Positions 1 through 7,502 are shown, counted from the stretch's first letter. The stretch is 8,174 nt of DNA from Gammaproteobacteria bacterium (GCA_013138755.1 WTCC01000250.1:1-8174); one strand, 5' to 3'. Made by a program: numbers and translations. Notes: generated by a model from the sequence alone, not told the origin.

Positions 1-509
1 TTCGATCCTAGTGTATTAATTTCCAGACGAATGCCCTTTAAACCAAGTTGCTTCCATAATCTGGTACCGATCAAAATAAGTTCCGCATCGATATCCGGAG
101 TACTTATGCCGTACGCTTCCACACCAAATTGATGAAACTGACGATATCGCCCTTTTTGTGGTCGCTCATGCCTGAACATCGGGCCGTTATACCACAGACG
201 CTGAACCTGATTATAAAGAAGCCCATGTTGAATACCTGCACGCACACAACTGGCTGTACCTTCTGGGCGCAGACTCAAGTTGTCGCCATTACGATCTTCA
301 AACGTATACATTTCTTTTTCAACAATATCGGTGACCTCACCGATAGAACGACAGAATAAGTCTGTTGATTCTACGATTGGCATACGAATTTCTTTGTATC
401 CGTAGCCAGACATCAATTGACGAATAATCGCTTCAAATGACTGCCAACGGTGACTATCCTCAGGCAGCAAATCGTGCATACCTCGGATGGATTTAATCAA
501 TTTAGACAT
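1..509 (-). CDS. hisS: Histidyl-tRNA synthetase, N-terminal part (runs off left edge)
   Basis: Class II aminoacyl-tRNA synthetase that charges tRNA-His with histidine in the cytoplasm. I translated the first 169 codons; the family is usually about 420 residues, so roughly 40% is present and the rest lies beyond the left edge. Seen directly: the N-terminal IRGMHDLLP block (8-16), a motif 1 region around IRMPIVES (41-48), the RPEGT loop (81-85) and motif 2 [19 protein letters not shown] (109-127). E83, T85, R113, Q127 and E131 sit where the E. coli enzyme contacts histidine and the adenylate. The start is the ATG whose complement is CAT at 507-509; it gives an N-terminus like that of E. coli. 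There is no strong Shine-Dalgarno in front of it. The gene follows rodZ after a 74-base gap containing overlapping inverted repeats. ispG, which often separates these two genes in relatives, is absent. Confidence 0.97.
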   Translation of the reverse strand, partial: MSKLIKSIRGMHDLLPEDSHRWQSFEAIIRQLMSGYGYKEIRMPIVESTDLFCRSIGEVTDIVEKEMYTFEDRNGDNLSLRPEGTASCVRAGIQHGLLYNQVQRLWYNGPMFRHERPQKGRYRQFHQFGVEAYGISTPDIDAELILIGTRLWKQLGLKGIRLEINTLGS

Positions 510-527
510 GGATAATTATGACTTTAT

Positions 528-568
528 GTTTGCTTCAAGTCGTTTCTCTCAAGCAAACACGACTGAAG
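528..568 (-). repeat. Two overlapping inverted repeats in the rodZ-hisS gap
   Basis: Read on the minus strand, a perfect 8-base inverted repeat GTTTGCTT (551-558) / AAGCAAAC (528-535) interleaves with a 10-pair repeat CTTCAGTCGT (559-568) / ACGACTTGAAG (533-543, one bulged base). The arms come in the order A, B, A', B', and A' and B' share three bases (533-535). The two full stems therefore exclude one another, or form a shortened pseudoknot. No T-run follows, so this is not a standard intrinsic terminator. It ends 18 bases before the hisS start codon. A regulatory role is inference only. Confidence 0.45.
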
Positions 569-583
569 ATTAATTTAAAATTA

Positions 584-1522
584 TTAATGAAAGACAATAT
601 CTTGTTTATCGTTTGATACCTTAAACTTTGCCGTATTATTGGAACGTATAAAATTCGAGGTATCAACAGCAATATCATTAATAACTATTTTTGTTGTTCT
701 GGCATTTCCCATCGAGATGCTAAATGGGGCCTGACCTGTCAGTGTTTTACTACCGCCTTTCGCAATCATATTATAAAATAGTCGGTCGTCATTAGCATCA
801 CGCACCTCTATCCACGAACCATTTTCTGCATTGATCAGCAAAACATCCTGCTTAAGATTAACATCGGTTACTCTCGCAGGCTCTTTGTGAATCGGCTCTT
901 CAGCAACAGAATCTTCTGCTATTACTGACTCAGCCTCCGAAGCCACCTCTTCAACATCAAGTTCTGCCTGATTCGACGCTTCTAGTATTAACTCACCATC
1001 AGCCGTCAAACGTGCATTTTGCTTTATGCCTGTTCTATTCGAACCTGGAGAATCTAATGAATTGCCAGTGAAACTACTCTCTCTAGACCCTAATTCATCT
1101 TCCATAACATCAGCTTTATCCTGATAATACTGAACGATTCCATATAAGACAGTTACAGCCCCCACAACGACTAACAATGGTGTCGCCATCTTGATCAAAG
1201 GTGCATAGCTGTTTTGTTTATCACCCAAATCCGATCGAGGCTTCAAATCAGACACCTGAGCATCTGGAGCCGCCTGATTATAAAGACTTAATACGCTTTC
1301 TTCAGAAATTTCCAGAAATTTAGCGTAACTACGTAAATAGCCCCGGGTATATGTCGATGCTGGTAACGCAGCTATATCACTTGCCTCGATGGCAATAATA
1401 TCGTGCTTTGGAATTTTCAGCCGCATATTGATTTCTTCAACAGTGAAACCTTGCGCCTCACGTGCCTGCATCAGCGCAGTTCCAAAATCACCATTTGCGA
1501 CTACATCATCTGAATTGCTCAT
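584..1522 (-). CDS. rodZ: Cytoskeleton/cell-shape protein RodZ
   Basis: Inner-membrane bitopic protein that links the MreB actin-like filament to the elongation machinery and helps maintain rod shape. With the start chosen here it is 312 residues, against 337 in E. coli. Seen: a cytoplasmic helix-turn-helix domain (about 13-72; REAQGFTVEEI, then the YTRGYLRSYAKFL block typical of RodZ); a hydrophobic transmembrane segment at about 112-132 (ATPLLVVVGAVTVLYGIVQY); an acidic low-complexity linker (about 186-215); and a C-terminal beta domain (about 226-306, SWIEVRDANDDRLFY, the DUF4115-like region). An upstream in-frame ATG at 1555 would add 11 residues. I prefer 1522 because it fits the family N-terminus better and has GAGG at 1535-1538, although the 12-base spacing is long. 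The start overlaps the 3' end of pilW by 17 bases, suggesting translational coupling. Confidence 0.93.
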   Translation of the reverse strand: MSNSDDVVANGDFGTALMQAREAQGFTVEEINMRLKIPKHDIIAIEASDIAALPASTYTRGYLRSYAKFLEISEESVLSLYNQAAPDAQVSDLKPRSDLGDKQNSYAPLIKMATPLLVVVGAVTVLYGIVQYYQDKADVMEDELGSRESSFTGNSLDSPGSNRTGIKQNARLTADGELILEASNQAELDVEEVASEAESVIAEDSVAEEPIHKEPARVTDVNLKQDVLLINAENGSWIEVRDANDDRLFYNMIAKGGSKTLTGQAPFSISMGNARTTKIVINDIAVDTSNFIRSNNTAKFKVSNDKQDIVFH

Positions 1523-2297
1523 TACCCGACTCTGCCTCAACCCAGCCCGCTTCATCAGAATCCGGGAAATCGTTAATTAGCTGTTTTGCATATCTCACAT
1601 AATGGTCACGCGCACCCAACGCTTTTTCGGCCTGCAGTTGAATCCATAAGCTCTCCGCAGTTGGCGCAGAAACCGCATGGTATCGCTCTATGTAGGCGCG
1701 CGCCATCAGATACCTATTCGTCTTCACACCAACTTCTGCCATTGAGATTAAGGAACCAGACAAATTAGGATGTGACCTGAGCGATTTCCTTAACAGTGGC
1801 TCAGCTTTTTTGAATTCACCTTCTTGCACGTAACAACTTCCCGCATTACTCTGTGCCATAAATAACGATTCATAAAACGGGTCGTCATAAGCTCTCTTCA
1901 GATATTCTTGCGCCTCATCCAGCTTGCCATGTGCGCATAAAAATGCACCATAACTATTTAGCAGATCTGAATCATCCGGAGCAATATCCAATGCTTCTAA
2001 ATATTGCTCAGTCGCTTTCTTTTCTAATCCCAGCCGTGCATACAGATAAGCGAATGTTTTAAAAGCTGCCACATTATCGGGGTTTTGTTCGACAGCTTTC
2101 TCAAGTTTTTCTTTGGCAGTTTTGTACTGCCCACGCTCTATATAACCAACGGCGAGTCTGGTATTTAGATCAGACGCCTCTTCGAGATTGGGCTTACTTG
2201 TTTTCTTCTCAGCCGTAATTGTGCTGCTCGTTGTACAAGACACTAGCGATAGCGTAATTAATGACGTTATTATTATTTTTTTTATCATAGCAAACAT
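1506..2297 (-). CDS. pilW: Type IV pilus biogenesis lipoprotein, pilotin PilW/PilF
   Basis: Predicted outer-membrane lipoprotein of 263 residues made of tetratricopeptide repeats. Members of this family help the PilQ secretin localise or assemble and stabilise type IV pili. Seen: a lysine-containing N-terminus, a hydrophobic stretch and a lipobox LVSC with the lipidated cysteine at 21, indicating a signal peptidase II substrate. TPR-like helix pairs follow at about 43-73, 77-107, 111-141 and 148-178, for example ALDIAPDDSDLLNSYGAFL and AEPLLRKSLRSHPNLSGS. Start: the ATG at 2297 follows the rlmN stop codon with no gap, and GGA at 2305-2307 stands 7 bases upstream. An ATG three codons later has poorer spacing. 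The 3' end overlaps rodZ. The family call is secure from lipobox, TPRs and position. Pilus function is inferred, since no other pilus genes are in view; the E. coli counterpart at this locus is YfgC/PilF-like only by position. Confidence 0.88.
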   Translation of the reverse strand: MFAMIKKIIITSLITLSLVSCTTSSTITAEKKTSKPNLEEASDLNTRLAVGYIERGQYKTAKEKLEKAVEQNPDNVAAFKTFAYLYARLGLEKKATEQYLEALDIAPDDSDLLNSYGAFLCAHGKLDEAQEYLKRAYDDPFYESLFMAQSNAGSCYVQEGEFKKAEPLLRKSLRSHPNLSGSLISMAEVGVKTNRYLMARAYIERYHAVSAPTAESLWIQLQAEKALGARDHYVRYAKQLINDFPDSDEAGWVEAESGNEQFR

Positions 2298-3488
2298 TTA
2301 TTGTTCCATACCAAATCTCGGTTTCTCAAAACGACGATGTCGACGACTCTTATCTTCAATTTTTCCTGCGAGCTGCCCACAGGCTGCATCGATATCCTCG
2401 CCGCGTGTCTTACGAACAACGGTAGTCATGCCTGCATGATGTAGGATTTCGCTAAATCGTGCAACAGCCTGTTTTGATGATGTTTTATAACCAGAACCTT
2501 CAAAAGGGTTAAATGGAATCAAATTCATCAGCGTAGGAATACCTTTGAGCAACTTGATAAGCTCACGGGCATGTTCTGGCTTATCATTGACCCCATCTAA
2601 TAATACGTACTCAAAGGTTATTCTAGAACGTGAATTTTGTTTATCCATAAATCGACGACAAGCTGCCATTAATTCTTTCAGAGGATATTTTTTATTAACA
2701 GGCACTAACTCATTTCGTAGTTCATCATTTGTGGCATGCAAAGAAACCGCCAGACGCATATCAAGCACATCACCTAAACGATCCATCGCAGGAACGACGC
2801 CAGCTGTACTCACTGTGACACGCCGCTTACTTAGACCGTAGGCAAAATCATCCATCATGATACGCATTGCGCTGACCACATTGTCAAAGTTTAATAATGG
2901 TTCACCCATACCCATCATGACTACGTTAGTAATTTTTCGTCCCGTCGGCAATTGCTCCTGCATTGCGCTACTACCGTCCATCCCTGGACATAGTTTCTTT
3001 TCTTCTTCCAACAGATGCGCAGCCAACCAGACCTGAGATATAATTTCCGCTGTAGTCAGATTACGATTAAAGCCCTGGCGCCCTGTAGAACAGAAACTAC
3101 AATCCAGCGCGCAGCCGACCTGCGATGAAACACACAGAGTTCCGCGGTCGTCTTCTGGAATAAATACTGCTTCGATATGGTTACCATCTGGCAGCTGTAA
3201 TAACCACTTACGAGTACCATCTTTTGATAATAGATCTTTCGCTACATGAAGGTTTTGTATGCTACTAACCTCACTGAGGCGATCACGCAAATCTTTTGAT
3301 AGATTATTCATCTCCTGAAAGTCGACCACACCCAATTGATGAATCCATTTCATTACCTGAGTAGCACGAAATTTTTTCTCTCCAATAGAGTCAAAAAACG
3401 TCTCTAGCCCAGACCTGTCCAGACCTAATAGATTAGGCTCGGATGTCTTTGCCATCGTTATTTCGATTTGTGTTTGCACTTCACTCAT
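2298..3488 (-). CDS. rlmN: Dual-specificity RNA methyltransferase RlmN (23S rRNA A2503 / tRNA A37, C2 methylation)
   Basis: Radical SAM enzyme that methylates C2 of A2503 in 23S rRNA and A37 in some tRNAs. Length is 396 residues; the E. coli enzyme is 384. Seen: an N-terminal RNA-binding-like domain (about 19-100, [15 protein letters not shown]); the [4Fe-4S] motif CALDCSFC with cysteines 126, 130 and 133; the SAM-binding block [10 protein letters not shown] (191-200); [15 protein letters not shown] (219-233); and the conserved catalytic pair C119 (GTLCVSSQ) and C370 (DIDAACGQL). Residues about 155-185 are some 15 residues longer than in E. coli and include an extra cysteine, C167. The start at 3488 has no clear Shine-Dalgarno. 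A second ATG 11 codons in is possible, but the first gives an MSE-type N-terminus like that of E. coli. RlmN is an Fe-S enzyme located directly downstream of the Fe-S assembly operon, separated by 125 bases. Confidence 0.97.
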   Translation of the reverse strand: MSEVQTQIEITMAKTSEPNLLGLDRSGLETFFDSIGEKKFRATQVMKWIHQLGVVDFQEMNNLSKDLRDRLSEVSSIQNLHVAKDLLSKDGTRKWLLQLPDGNHIEAVFIPEDDRGTLCVSSQVGCALDCSFCSTGRQGFNRNLTTAEIISQVWLAAHLLEEEKKLCPGMDGSSAMQEQLPTGRKITNVVMMGMGEPLLNFDNVVSAMRIMMDDFAYGLSKRRVTVSTAGVVPAMDRLGDVLDMRLAVSLHATNDELRNELVPVNKKYPLKELMAACRRFMDKQNSRSRITFEYVLLDGVNDKPEHARELIKLLKGIPTLMNLIPFNPFEGSGYKTSSKQAVARFSEILHHAGMTTVVRKTRGEDIDAACGQLAGKIEDKSRRHRRFEKPRFGMEQ

Positions 3489-3589
3489 TACACGGATTCA
3501 CATGTATTCAATAATTAGATACACCTAAAAAATATGGGGGAATACTACACGATTCTGACGGGTTAAGATAACGGGACAGTTACGCAGAT

Positions 3590-3598
3590 ACCTCCTTA
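3590..3598 (-). promoter_or_regulatory. Orphan perfect Shine-Dalgarno sequence in the iscX-rlmN gap
   Basis: The minus strand reads TAAGGAGGT, a nine-base perfect complement to the 3' end of 16S rRNA and the strongest such site in the window. No ATG, GTG or TTG lies at usable spacing behind it. Only a CTG about 3 bases away opens a frame, of about 20 codons. The site sits 15 bases after the iscX stop and about 100 bases before rlmN, too far to serve rlmN. Part of it can pair in a weak stem, AGATAAGG (3594-3601) with CCGTTATCT (3566-3574). I saw no convincing sigma-70 promoter or terminator in the 3489-3613 gap. The site may be a relic of a lost gene. Confidence 0.5.
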
Positions 3599-3613
3599 TC
3601 TAGTAAACCATCA

Positions 3614-3817
3614 CTACTCTTCTTTCTCTTCCATCCAGGCCAACTGTATCGCCTCTAAAATGCGCTCACCACAGTGTTCAGGATCATCTTCGAAATCATC
3701 AAGACCCATCACCCACTGGCGAAGATCAACGAAGTTAACAAATTTAGGGTCAACTTCAGGACGTGTCTCATCAAGCTCTATTGCTATATCCAGTGTATCT
3801 ATCCATTTCAGTGACAT
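3614..3817 (-). CDS. iscX: Fe-S assembly protein IscX
   Basis: Small acidic protein of 67 residues (66 in E. coli) that binds IscS and iron and modulates the desulfurase in competition with other IscS partners. Seen: the N-terminal LKWIDTLDIA block, the DLRQWVMGLDDFEDDPE segment (31-47) that carries the acidic patch, and the C-terminal ILEAIQLAWMEE helix. All match the family in order and spacing. The start ATG at 3817 has GGAG at 3825-3828 about 7 bases upstream. It lies 23 bases after fdx and is the last gene of the ISC operon. In many relatives ndk comes between this gene and rlmN; here the gap is non-coding. Confidence 0.96.
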   Translation of the reverse strand: MSLKWIDTLDIAIELDETRPEVDPKFVNFVDLRQWVMGLDDFEDDPEHCGERILEAIQLAWMEEKEE

Positions 3818-3840
3818 GAGTAATCTCCAGGATTCAGCGA

Positions 3841-4179
3841 TTAATGATTTTCCGAAACCATGTTGATCGTATACTTCGGAATCTCAATCACCAGATCAGC
3901 ATCACCGATAACTGTCTGGCAACTCAAGCGTGAGTCAGGATCAAGCCCCCAGGCTTTATCCAGCATGTCATCTTCTTCTTCAGTATTTTCATTTAACGAA
4001 TCCATACCTTCACGGATATAAACATGGCAGGTCGTACAGGCACATGATTTTTCACAGGCATGTTCGATCTCGACATGATTTTGCAGAGCCACATCACAGA
4101 TTGTCATGCCGGACTCAGCTTCGATAACCATGCCATCTGGACACAGTTCTTCATGAGGTAAAATAATAATTTGTGGCAC
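3841..4179 (-). CDS. fdx: ISC-system [2Fe-2S] ferredoxin
   Basis: Adrenodoxin-type ferredoxin that supplies electrons to cluster assembly on IscU/IscS. It has 112 residues, against 111 in E. coli. Seen: four cluster ligands at C42, C48, C51 and C87 in the motif [12 protein letters not shown] and in SRLSCQ, with the additional conserved C46. The [13 protein letters not shown] segment and the terminal [10 protein letters not shown] strand are also typical. The start codon is GTG (complement of CAC at 4177-4179), followed by codons for PQIIILPHE, matching the usual N-terminus. The ribosome binding site GAGGAG (4188-4193) lies inside the last codons of hscA, 8 bases away, and only 2 bases separate the hscA stop from this start. 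Translation is therefore probably coupled to hscA. Confidence 0.97.
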   Translation of the reverse strand: MPQIIILPHEELCPDGMVIEAESGMTICDVALQNHVEIEHACEKSCACTTCHVYIREGMDSLNENTEEEDDMLDKAWGLDPDSRLSCQTVIGDADLVIEIPKYTINMVSENH

Positions 4180-4181
4180 TT

Positions 4182-6086
4182 TTAAGACTCCTCTTCTTCC
4201 GCATCTGAAGCCGGATCAGACGCGTACTCTTCGATTGAATGCCCTTGCATGGCATTTTTTATATTTGTATTCATACGACGTGCGACATAATCCTCACACT
4301 CCGCTTCTAAATTTTTAATCGCTTGCTCTATATCTTTGATGTTCGCTTCGTCTTTAACATCGACCAGAGTTTGACGGGCAATCATGATCTTCGACTTCTC
4401 ATCAGCAGATAACAATTGATCTGCATCGGCAGCGAGTGCTGAATCCAGTGCTTCGAGAACACGATCGGCATCAACCTGTTGTTCGCGCAAACTTCTTGAA
4501 TGCATATCATCTTCAGCGTGCTTGATAGAGTCACGTAACATGCTTTCAACTTCGGCATCGCTTAGACCATAAGACGGCTTAACATCGATACTCGCTTCGA
4601 CCCCACTGTTTTCTTCACGAGCGCTGACGATTAACAATCCGTCGGCATCGACCTGAAATGTCACACGTATACGCGCAGCACCTGCAACATGAGCTGGAAA
4701 ACCACGTAGCTCGAACCTTGCTAAGGAACGGTTATCGGTGACTAATTCACGGTCACCTTGCAAAACATGCACAGCCATTGCAGTCTGACCGTCTTTGTAA
4801 GTGGTAAAGTCTTGCGCCTTAGCGACAGGTATCGCAGTGTTACGGTGAATGATCTTTTCAACCAGTCCACCCATCGTCTCTATACCTAACGATAATGGAA
4901 TCACATCAAGTAATAACATCTCATCGTCGGGTTTGTTACCAACTAACACGTCAGCCTGTAAAGCAGCGCCGATCGCAACCACCGTATCCGGGTCTATATC
5001 GGTCAATGGTTCACACTCAAAAAATTCTGCAACCATCTCTCGCACGAGCAAGGTACGCGTAGAGCCGCCAACCATGACAACCTCATGTATATCTTCTTTA
5101 TCAACATCCGCATCACGTAATGCACGACGACAGGACATCAATGTTTTTTTAACTAATGGTGTTAATAATTCCTGTAACTGAGAACGACTTAAGGTTCCCT
5201 GCCATTTAGCACCAGCACTCTCAATATTTATTTCTATGTCTTCAGATCCTGCCAGAGCTTCTTTTGCCGAGCGCGCGTGCTGCATGATTAAACGCTTAAC
5301 TTCAGGCGCATCAAAATCTTGTATCTTAGATTGTTCAATGATCCACTGCGCTATAACATAATCAAAATCGTCACCGCCTAAGGCACTATCACCACCAGTC
5401 GCCAGAACTTCGAAGACACCTTTTTGCAGACGCAATATCGAGATATCAAAGGTACCACCACCCAGATCAAACACTGCGATAATACCTTCATTACCTGTAT
5501 CTAGACCATAGGCAACCGCAGCCGCCGTAGGTTCATTGAGGAGACGCAAAACTTTTATATCCGCCAGGCGTGCGGCATCTTTCGTTGCCTGACGTTGTGC
5601 ATCATCAAAATACGCGGGCACTGTAATGACCGCCCCTTCGATCTCATCACCGAGCGTTTCAACAGCTCGGTGTTTGAGTGTTTTTAATATCTCCGCAGAA
5701 ACCTCGACAGCACTGACATCACCACTGCGGGTTTTTATCCGAGGGATAGAGCTCTGAGTCTGAGAAAAATCATAAGAGGAATGCGCAGTATCTGCAGCGA
5801 TATCTTCAGCGCCACGGCCCATATATCGTTTAACAGATACGATAGTATTCATCGGGTCCGTTATCATATGTTGTTGTGCTGAAGAGCCAACCAATATATC
5901 CGTACTACTGTAATGCACTACCGACGGCAATAGATGCTGACCTTCTGCGTTCGCCAACGTACTAACATCTCCACTGCGAACACTGGCAACCAACGAATTT
6001 GTCGTGCCCAGATCAATACCTACCGCCAGCCTATGCTGATGCGCGGTAGTCGATTGCCCTGGTTCTGCTATCTGTATTAATGCCAT
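4182..6086 (-). CDS. hscA: Fe-S assembly Hsp70 chaperone HscA
   Basis: Specialised Hsp70 ATPase that, with HscB, binds the LPPVK loop of IscU and promotes cluster transfer. It has 634 residues, against 616 in E. coli. Seen: an N-terminal leader [13 protein letters not shown] as in other HscA proteins; nucleotide-binding domain motifs IDLGTTNS (24-31), [16 protein letters not shown] (156-171), NEPTAAA (184-190), FDLGGGTFD (206-214) and GGSTR (340-344); the interdomain linker [13 protein letters not shown] (391-403); a substrate-binding beta domain to about 505; and an alpha-helical lid. The DnaK-like interdomain VxxxxLSL pattern supports a true Hsp70. Unlike E. coli HscA, which ends near GHSVDEV, this protein carries an extra C-terminal tail of about 15 residues ending DAEEEES, whose codons also hold the fdx ribosome binding site. 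It starts 2 bases after the hscB stop. Confidence 0.98.
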   Translation of the reverse strand: MALIQIAEPGQSTTAHQHRLAVGIDLGTTNSLVASVRSGDVSTLANAEGQHLLPSVVHYSSTDILVGSSAQQHMITDPMNTIVSVKRYMGRGAEDIAADTAHSSYDFSQTQSSIPRIKTRSGDVSAVEVSAEILKTLKHRAVETLGDEIEGAVITVPAYFDDAQRQATKDAARLADIKVLRLLNEPTAAAVAYGLDTGNEGIIAVFDLGGGTFDISILRLQKGVFEVLATGGDSALGGDDFDYVIAQWIIEQSKIQDFDAPEVKRLIMQHARSAKEALAGSEDIEINIESAGAKWQGTLSRSQLQELLTPLVKKTLMSCRRALRDADVDKEDIHEVVMVGGSTRTLLVREMVAEFFECEPLTDIDPDTVVAIGAALQADVLVGNKPDDEMLLLDVIPLSLGIETMGGLVEKIIHRNTAIPVAKAQDFTTYKDGQTAMAVHVLQGDRELVTDNRSLARFELRGFPAHVAGAARIRVTFQVDADGLLIVSAREENSGVEASIDVKPSYGLSDAEVESMLRDSIKHAEDDMHSRSLREQQVDADRVLEALDSALAADADQLLSADEKSKIMIARQTLVDVKDEANIKDIEQAIKNLEAECEDYVARRMNTNIKNAMQGHSIEEYASDPASDAEEEES

Positions 6087-6088
6087 CG

Positions 6089-6637
6089 TTAACTCATTAA
6101 CTCATCTTCAACATCAGTGATCAAAGTATTTATTTCTTTTTTTGCTTTTTGCAAAAACTGTAACTTCCTAATCCATTCACGAGCATCGTCTAGTTCTTCG
6201 TTAATATAAGATTGGGAAAAACCATTCATCAGTTCCTGCGTGGTTGCTTTTACGTCTTTCGCCATCGCGTCCAGAACAGTAAGCGGGTCAGCTTCATTCT
6301 TGACGTTTTCTAATCGTTCACGCATCTCGAGCTGCTGCATTAAAAAAACAGCATCCATGGTTGTTTCATTCTCAAGGTTAATATCCAGACCTTTTAACTT
6401 CAGCAGATAAGTCGCTCTTAATACCGGACTTTCTAATGTTGTCTTCGCTTCATTGAGCCATGAGGTCTGTTGCATAGACAAGCTCTTTTCTCTATCTGAC
6501 GCATTAGCAAATTTGTCAGGATGCACCTGCTTCTGTAATTGCATATACCACTGCTGGATCTTGGTTAAATCCACATCATAAGAAACAGGCAAATCGAACA
6601 ACTCGAAAAAGTTGCTGGTAAGGATATCGTTTGACAC
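6089..6637 (-). CDS. hscB: Fe-S assembly J-domain co-chaperone HscB
   Basis: J-type co-chaperone that delivers IscU to HscA and stimulates its ATPase. It has 182 residues, about 10 more than E. coli (171). Seen: the J domain at the N-terminus, [14 protein letters not shown] (10-23), with the HPD tripeptide H39-P40-D41 in [10 protein letters not shown]; the linker [21 protein letters not shown]; and the C-terminal three-helix IscU-binding domain with [13 protein letters not shown] (about 97-109). The start is a GTG (complement of CAC at 6635-6637). The in-frame stop TAG lies seven codons upstream, and no ATG lies between that stop and J-domain residue 10, so the GTG is the only reasonable initiator. 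I see no Shine-Dalgarno before it, only an AT-only inverted repeat. It is 31 bases after iscA and 2 bases before hscA. Confidence 0.95.
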   Translation of the reverse strand: MSNDILTSNFFELFDLPVSYDVDLTKIQQWYMQLQKQVHPDKFANASDREKSLSMQQTSWLNEAKTTLESPVLRATYLLKLKGLDINLENETTMDAVFLMQQLEMRERLENVKNEADPLTVLDAMAKDVKATTQELMNGFSQSYINEELDDAREWIRKLQFLQKAKKEINTLITDVEDELMS

Positions 6638-6645
6638 AACAGTAT

Positions 6646-6663
6646 TTAATTGAGACTAATTAA
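6646..6663 (-). repeat. AT-only inverted repeat before hscB
   Basis: TTAATT (6658-6663) and AATTAA (6646-6651) form a six-pair arm with a six-base loop in the iscA-hscB gap, ending 8 bases before the hscB GTG. The stem contains no G-C pairs, so it is weak. It occupies the place where a ribosome binding site would be expected. Any effect on hscB translation is speculative. Confidence 0.3.
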
Positions 6664-6668
6664 CAGAT

Positions 6669-6992
6669 CTAAACAGTGAAGCTTTCACCGCACCCACACG
6701 CTGCTTTTTCTTTTGGATTATTAAACTGAAAACCTTCATTCAAACCGTCCTTTGCGTAATCAAGTTCGGTGCCATCGAGGTAGACTAAACTTTTTGGATC
6801 GACGATAACAGTTACACCAGAGTGTTCGAAGACTTCATCTTCCGGGTTTATCTCGTCGACAAATTCCAGAACATAAGACATACCCGAACACCCCATGGTC
6901 TTCACACCCAGGCGCAAGCCAACACCTTTCCCTCTGTTTTCAAGAAAAGATTTAACACGTTCAGCAGCTGGTTCAGTTAAGGTAATTGCCAT
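6669..6992 (-). CDS. iscA: A-type Fe-S carrier IscA
   Basis: A-type carrier that binds iron or Fe-S clusters and passes them to apoproteins, chiefly for [4Fe-4S] targets. At 107 residues it matches E. coli IscA exactly in length. Seen: the three conserved cysteines C35 ([10 protein letters not shown]), C99 and C101 (ACGCGESF), and the FNNPK segment (90-94) preceding the CxC pair. The start ATG at 6992 has only a weak GAGA upstream. It follows iscU after 28 bases. IscA rather than ErpA or SufA is inferred from its place between iscU and hscB and from the ISC-type sequence. Confidence 0.97.
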   Translation of the reverse strand: MAITLTEPAAERVKSFLENRGKGVGLRLGVKTMGCSGMSYVLEFVDEINPEDEVFEHSGVTVIVDPKSLVYLDGTELDYAKDGLNEGFQFNNPKEKAACGCGESFTV

Positions 6993-7020
6993 GGGAGTCT
7001 CTACGAATCAGTAATCGTTA

Positions 7021-7398
7021 TTAATTGTTTTTTTGTCTGTAATCAGCGACAGCTGCATTAATAGCATCTTCAGCTAATACCGAACAATGTATCTTCACAG
7101 GAGGCAGCGCTAACTCTTCAGCAATCTGTGTGTTTTTAATCGCCTGGGCCTCATCCAGTGTTTTACCTTTCACCCATTCAGTTAATAATGAACTAGAAGC
7201 AATCGCACTGCCGCAGCCATAGGTTTTGAATACGGCGTCTTCAATAACACCATCAGCACCTACTTTTATCTGCAGTTTCATCACATCACCACAGGCTGGA
7301 GCACCGACCATACCAGTCCCAATCTCGTCAGAGTTCTCAAAACTCCCAACATTACGTGGGTTTTCATAATGATCTAAAACTTTCTCACCGTATGCCAT
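7021..7398 (-). CDS. iscU: Fe-S cluster scaffold IscU
   Basis: Scaffold on which [2Fe-2S] and [4Fe-4S] clusters are built from IscS-derived sulfur before hand-off through HscB/HscA. It has 125 residues. Seen: the three conserved cysteines C36 (GAPACGDVM), C62 (TYGCGSAIAS) and C105 (KIHCSVLAED), the neighbouring aspartate D38, and the HscA recognition loop LPPVK (98-102). The sequence is otherwise very close to E. coli IscU. The start ATG at 7398 has a good ribosome binding site, GAGGT at 7406-7410, 7 bases upstream. It follows iscS after an unusually long 107-base spacer. Confidence 0.98.
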   Translation of the reverse strand: MAYGEKVLDHYENPRNVGSFENSDEIGTGMVGAPACGDVMKLQIKVGADGVIEDAVFKTYGCGSAIASSSLLTEWVKGKTLDEAQAIKNTQIAEELALPPVKIHCSVLAEDAINAAVADYRQKNN

Positions 7399-7424
7399 GA
7401 TTACTACCTCTGATATTCTTTATT

Positions 7425-7444
7425 CATCTACATCAATTTAGATG
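7425..7444 (-). repeat. Small hairpin upstream of the iscU ribosome binding site
   Basis: A perfect six-base inverted repeat, CATCTA (7439-7444) / TAGATG (7425-7430), with an eight-base loop, lies 14 bases upstream of the iscU Shine-Dalgarno. The stem has two G-C pairs, so it is weak, and no T-run follows it. It could shape 5' ends after mRNA processing, but that is inference. Confidence 0.35.
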
Positions 7445-7461
7445 CGATATTTGTCTATACG

Positions 7462-7502
7462 TTCGTTTTTAGTTGTTCACTTTTAACTATTCGTTTTTCA
7501 CT
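7462..7502 (-). repeat. Short imperfect direct repeats in the iscS-iscU spacer
   Basis: On the minus strand AAAAACGAA occurs twice (7490-7498 and 7462-7470), 28 bases apart. A second imperfect pair, AGTGAAAAACGAATA (7488-7502) and AGTGAACAACTAAAA (7467-7481), matches at 12 of 15 bases with a 21-base period. The tract is A-rich and runs right up to the iscS stop. It may be a slippage-type duplication, which would help explain the spacer length. I recognise no known repeat family. Confidence 0.4.

Noticed and set aside
129..359. Plus-strand open frame inside the hisS region
   Set aside because: It lies antisense to a clearly conserved HisRS frame with intact motifs, and its translation has no recognisable domain.
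533..568. Intrinsic terminator after rodZ
   Set aside because: The stem is plausible, but no T-run follows it on the transcribed strand, so termination is not supported.
3526..3532. T-rich run in the iscX-rlmN gap as the end of a terminator
   Set aside because: A run of six T residues exists on the minus strand, but no GC-rich stem directly precedes it.
3489..3570. Sigma-70 promoter for rlmN
   Set aside because: TAGTAT and TCTAAT resemble -10 boxes, but neither has a credible -35 hexamer at 16-18 bases. I do not annotate one.
4849..5181. Plus-strand open frame of 110 codons inside hscA
   Set aside because: It is antisense to the conserved HscA substrate-binding and nucleotide-binding regions. 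The Ser/Thr/Asn-rich product looks like a shadow of the real gene.
7446..7480. Promoter driving iscU from within the iscS-iscU spacer
   Set aside because: TATAGA resembles a -10 box, but no acceptable -35 element is placed correctly.
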